A DNA stretch of 64,000 nucleotides. Origin: Augochlora pura. Its lineage: Eukaryota; Arthropoda; Insecta; Hymenoptera; Halictidae. Location of the stretch: positions 14,074,001-14,138,000 of the forward strand of contig NC_135772.1 of NCBI RefSeq assembly GCF_028453695.1, read 5' to 3'. A model generated the notes under the pieces. It had not been told where the DNA came from, did not search any database, and saw nothing but the letters and a program-made list of their open reading frames with translations. Both the position numbers and the translations under genes were made by a program. Each line of letters begins with the position of its first letter. Within the stretch, counting starts at the first letter, position 1. Shown in pieces: positions 59,329 to 64,000 of this stretch.

Positions 59329-61760
59329 TGAAATATTGTTGACTCAGGTTTAATTCCTTACAATTATTAAGGGGATATTTTAGTGTAATGTGTGCGTGTT
59401 TTTAACTTTGTTAGGTTATGTTTTGTAAAGAAATTATCATAACTGCAGTCAAGTCGACAAGGCTTATTTTTAAGTATTTCAAACGTTAAAGTACTATTTA
59501 CTTTCTGACAATTAATTAAAGTTGTCATATGTTTCATTAAGCTGCATAGATTTAGAAAAAATACTTCAAAGAATATATTGAACAAACTTGATAAATAGAG
59601 TAACAAATTAACCCAAGCATACTCGATTACATTTTCGTCTACGTCGCGAATTAACGCAAGTTCGCCGGCGTGGGAGAAGTCGCGTTTCGAGATAGAACGG
59701 TTTCCTAAGAAAAGGGCAAGGAACTTTCCGCCGCGAGTCAGACGCAAAAATCGATTGTTTGCGCGAAAGTGTTTTTCATCGGTAGCGTAACATTATCATC
59801 TGGCCGATCGGATCGGTGGATGCCCGATAACATCGCGGCGTCACGGCGTGTATTTGCCGTGTCTTGTTACAGTACGCACCGTTCGGCCTGCCGGTTTCTG
59901 CGCGCGCGCGTTTCCATGTGCGCGCCCGTGTACGTGTGTGTTTGCACTTCTTGCTGGAAAAATAAGATGTTTTTGCGTCACGTGCACACCGGGAGCAAAG
60001 ATTTGCAAGGGGGGTTGGGGAGGCCGCGGGGTTGGGACGGATTGGCAAACAGGATCGGACAGGAGCAATCCGCGTATCTGGATTTAGAAAAATCCAATAA
60101 ACGGTGAAATTTTATTTGCCGCCAGCGATATATATGTATTATGCAACCGTCCATTAACAATGTTTGCCTCTCGATTTCTCAGCGATCGTCGGACCCATCT
60201 CTGTTGATATTATCCTGATCCAGGAAGTGATCAATATCACGACGCAAGATATAACATCCGTTTTCTTCCCCGGTAACGTTCGATTTTTAGTTTTAAAATG
60301 AAATTGCACAGTAGAACGGCAAATAGCATTTACAAACACTGCGCGCTTGGGAAAGATTTTAATCATTTGCGGATAACAGTTTTTTTCATAAATATTGGCA
60401 GCGTCTCGTTCGAAGATGCAAAAATACATTGGTGTATTGTTATCGTTTAATAATCATTTGTTTGTAATTTTGGTAGCAAGATGCCATTGTCGGATGATTA
60501 ACGATAATACGGTACGTTACATTCCATAAAATTCACAGGAAAATTAGTTTTACAATGTTTGCGGAATAAATCTATAATGCACTAATACCTATTTTTATGA
60601 CATTCGTTTGACAAAATTCATTTTACAGTGAAAGCTGACAATTTCTATCAATTTTTTCAAAATACGTAATCGTAATAGGGTACCTAATAAAGACACCAGC
60701 CAAAAATACAGCACTTCAAGTTACACGTAACGTTGTTTCCAATAATTACACAGTTCTAATAATTCCAGTAGCACTTTTATAGTTCCATTCATTAGCGTGT
60801 GTAACCTAAAAAGATATCAAAAAAACAGAGTCCGAGTTAATTTCCAATTTCCAATTTCCACTTTTCTATAAATTTCCATGGATCCTGAAGCGTGCAATCT
60901 CGTCGCAGCAGCCGCGACACAATAACTTTCCGGCATCCTGTAGAAAGGGAGAACTGTAATAAGTGCCCTCGAGAAAACAGTGATTCACGTTCGATCACGG
61001 AATATTTTTCGAAACACCGGCAACAGAGGAGAGAATCGAAGGGAGACAGCGACAGCGAGAAACGAACGTCGATCTACCCTCCGAGCGATGCGTACGAATC
61101 GGGCGCGCGCATGGGAAATTATGGGGAATCCGGCGGCCTCGTAGGGGATGCGCGTGCATCGCTTCAGGGAATTGGTCCAATGTCGATGGACCTAGAAGTA
61201 TCATCGAAAGGTAGTTTACATCGGCTAGTACTGCGGCCGCGATTAACTCCTCCGACGTTCAAAGGCGATTGCTTTTTAAATAGACGGCCGGCAGCTCGTG
61301 GGAAACTGCGCCCGCCTCAATTACACGGCCAATCACAAGGAGCACTGGTTTCCTCTCGAGAAATCGCACGAGCACGCGACGAATTTCAATCCTTGACAAG
61401 CTACCAAGAGGAACCGAAGTGTCGATCCTGGATTTTCATGAAATTCATGCATGCATTATAGTGCTCACAAGTGCATTTGATACGTATTTCTCCTTATCGA
61501 TTAGCGTTTATGTTAATCTTTATGCCGGGAACAAAATAGAATAAATACTTTAAATCAATTTTTATTTTGAGATCGTAAATCATTGTAGTGGTATTTAAAG
61601 AGTGAATTCAGACTTTTCAACAGAACAGTTGACTGTCAATGTAAAAATTAAAGAGATGGAACGACATCCTTTAAATTGCAAAAGTCATTTTTAGTAGTTT
61701 TATTATTCTTCATTCTGGTAGCGAGTTTTTGTCAAGAAAATCAACTATATTACATGCTGT
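59329..61760. other. Mixed non-coding stretch
   Basis: GC-rich patches at 59640-60080 (with a CG/CA alternating tract at 59898-59945) and 60880-61440. The 189-codon plus frame at 60892-61461 starts at GTG and has no recognisable domain. The 126-codon minus frame at 59367-59747 is also unrecognised. No paired element ends. Confidence 0.4.
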
Positions 61761-61768
61761 ATTACATA

Positions 61769-61960
61769 CATATATTATTATACATATACTATAATACATA
61801 TATTATTATACATATACTATAATACATATATTATTATACATATGATATAATACATATATTATTATACAAATTTTATAATACATATATTATTATACAAATT
61901 TTATAATAAATATATTATTATACATATATTATAATACATATCTTAAAATACATATATTAC
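61769..61960. repeat. 28-bp AT-rich minisatellite
   Basis: Seven units start at 61769, 61797, 61825, 61853, 61881, 61909 and 61937 with exact 28-bp spacing. The first is CATATATTATTATACATATA followed by CTATAATA. Later units swap the second half for CAAATTTTATAATA. Confidence 0.95.
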
Positions 61961-62640
61961 AATATGGTACATTACATGCTATATCGTATTACCAGAATTC
62001 CTCCTACATCACCGTTACCACCATTCGCTCGAACAATGGCGCACCGTCAAACGTTAGAGCGGCCCGAATCTTCCCAGACCGACTAATCGAATCACCCTTC
62101 AAACTCGCGAGGATCTTGGGAGCGTTTATCCCGGGATCGTTTCAACGAAGCTGCGAAGCGACGAGTTAACTCGTCCTCGTCCAAAGGATTTGAGCAACGA
62201 TCCGCGTCTCCCCACGGAAAATTCACGTGGTCCACGTGTAGGCGGTCACGCGCGCGCGGCTCGGCCGAGCGCACGGATCCAGGAGAGAGTAAAAAAAAAG
62301 AGGGACAGGTTAGCCGCCCCTTTTTCTGGAACGGGGCACGGGACGTCCCGAATGTTTTGACAGGGGGTGGGCGCACGTGGCGGGGAGCTGTTTGTAAAAC
62401 ATCGCCGGCTCCTTTATCGCGGCGATATTAACCGGCGGCCGCGCCACGTGACCCGCCATTGTTCGCATTGTTGCGGCTCGAGAGAGCAGCGATACGGCAT
62501 TGTTGCCCGGGCGAGACGCGACGCCGTGATTTCCTTCTGCCCGTCGCGATAATCTAATTGAAATTAATTCGACGCTGAGATTCAACTTGGACGTCCAGGA
62601 TCGCTGATCGATTCGATGCAAGAGAAATAGAGCCGACCAG
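61961..62640. other. GC-rich island
   Basis: GC-rich from 61990 to 62600. Frames of 94 and 103 codons on minus and 61 codons on plus overlap and have no recognisable domain. Just after it, at 62642, TTAACCCGGGTCAATTTGAC looks like another TTAA-type element end without a visible partner. Confidence 0.4.
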
Positions 62641-64000
62641 TTTAACCCGGGTCAATTTGACTGCAAAAGGTACAATAGTTTCTTTGCGAAAGATTTCGTA
62701 GCAAAACTAATCCATCTGCATCGTAAGCTTATATATTCGCGAATTTTAGCGATGTAGACATATTCTCCACCTTTGCGAATGATACACATGGTTTGAAAAC
62801 ATATGCACTTTGCATTAGCACATCTCCCCAAGTCTCTTGATGACCCAATGGGAAAATCTCCCATTTTTACCTTGGTAAAGCGACTTCTCATTCTGCTTAA
62901 TTTCTTTTGTTTTCACTGAAATTCATTGATTATATTTTCTTCCTTTGTGAAACATAATTTCGATTAAACTCTGTTAAAATTACGAAAACTACCAGAAATA
63001 GTTTTCTTATACTTTGAATATCATTGTTCTTGTAAACACCGTATAATGTAAGATCCTTGCTACGGAATATAATAGACTGTAAAAATAATTTAAAGACATT
63101 ATTTCCCTTTGAAATGGTTGGTACCAGTTCGCGTCACGCGACGAGCATCGTACAGTTTCGTTCCTACAGTTTATCATGCAGACCGTTTAACATCAATTTA
63201 AGTCGATTATCATGATAATACTGCTAATTTATATTTTCATCTCGATTTCTGTAACAGTTAATTTATAATCAACGTGGAGTGAAAAAGGAGAAGAATTTTC
63301 TGTAAAATTGAGGAAAACGTTAGGTACCTGGTACCAGAAACGTTCTCCCGATTTCCATCATCCTTATCGTAATGGCGGCGAAATGACGCCTAGCACACCG
63401 GTAGCCATCGCGGTCTGTCGATGTGATTGCGGAACGGGCTCGCAAATTTGAAGCGAAGCTGCCGCGATAACGAATCCAGGCAGGTCTGAACGCGTGTTAA
63501 TCGTATTAGCACGACATCGTCGATAAATCAGACAATTAGCGGCCATAAGCGCATCGTAAATCGGCATTATCAGAATCGGCTAATGCATTTTGATGCCGGC
63601 TATTTGCTTGGTAACGCGTTGCGGCCGGCCAGCATATATGTTTACCAGTCTTACGATCGCTGGAACCGTCACCTGTTTGTTCTGTCAACGAGGAACACAC
63701 AGAACCGACCCGTTTGGTCCGTCGCTCGCGCGGTCACTTCAGAAAGTATCCAGCCAGTTACGATCCTAAAAAATACACACGCGGTTCAATAGCTCCTAAG
63801 TCCTCTTCGAAGCGTCGTCCTTGGTACCTTGCTTGTATCGGCGCAAGTAACGTGCTTCTCAGTTTCCACCATGTGTAGCTTGTGGAATCGTTTTTGAAAT
63901 CGCTTTCGACTGTTGCGGAATCAGTCTTGAAATAAAGGACGATTATTTTGGCAAGAATTTGCACAATGCCTCAGGAAGGAAGAGGAGCATTGTTATGAAT
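62641..64000. other. Mixed non-coding stretch to window end
   Basis: AT-rich to about 63310, then GC-moderate. Frames at 63364-63567 (minus) and 63583-63792 (plus) show no recognisable domain. Confidence 0.45.

Noticed and set aside
60892..61461. 189-codon plus-strand open frame
   Set aside because: It starts at GTG rather than ATG, no domain is recognised and it lies in a GC-rich patch where stops are rare.

Overview
This window looks like non-coding DNA from an arthropod nuclear genome, most likely a hymenopteran insect (bee or ant). That placement is an inference. It rests on an AT-rich background broken by CpG-rich islands, on TTAA-flanked miniature elements, and on decayed transposase tails of a type common in insect genomes. 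Nothing supports a bacterial, phage or organellar source. I found no complete protein-coding gene, tRNA, rRNA, known microRNA or CRISPR array. The longest open frames (up to 290 codons) lie in GC-rich or low-complexity tracts, are usually open on both strands, and in cases checked (46908, 60892) start at TTG or GTG. I treat them as chance. The region reads as a gene desert or part of a very large intron.

Layout. AT-rich stretches alternate with islands of high GC, often purine/pyrimidine-skewed, near 3.5-4.2, 6.6-7.2, 9.8-10.8, 12.0-12.6, 14.1-14.8, 16.1-17.6, 21.8-22.8, 24.0-25.2, 34.2-34.9, 38.4-39.0, 40.0-40.6, 42.3-43.2, 49.3-49.9, 53.0-53.5, 58.1-58.9 and 62.0-62.6 kb. Several carry (GA)n, (CT)n or (GGA)n tracts as insect promoters can. 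Two (3.5-4.2 and 16.1-17.6 kb) end with a good 5' splice-donor sequence and are the best candidates for a promoter plus first exon.

Mobile elements are small and decayed. Four copies (11.65, 29.45, 51.38 and 59.09 kb) form one family of about 206-240 bp non-autonomous elements with inverted ends close to CCCTTTGCACTCGA, inserted at TTAA or a one-base variant. This matches the piggyBac-type target rule. Three further TTAA-flanked elements with different ends lie at 12.72, 48.68 and 52.65 kb. Three separate remnants (13.5, 23.6 and 33.8 kb) decode to the cysteine-rich tail typical of pogo/Tigger-like DDE transposases; all are broken by stops or lost cysteines.

Local duplication is frequent. 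There is a perfect 107-bp tandem duplication at 25.8 kb, diverged tandem duplications at 22.7/22.9, 27.3/27.8, 35.0/35.2 and 50.0/50.1 kb, and minisatellites with 20-bp (28.4 kb), 28-bp (61.8 kb), 30-bp (41.9 kb) and about 42-bp (35.8 kb) units. A 20-bp perfect palindrome containing a Grainyhead-type AACCGGTT core lies at 22.7 kb inside one of the duplicated segments. I see no single coherent new system; the most notable items are the TTAA element family, the transposase-tail fossils and the regulatory-looking 22.7-23.1 kb duplication.
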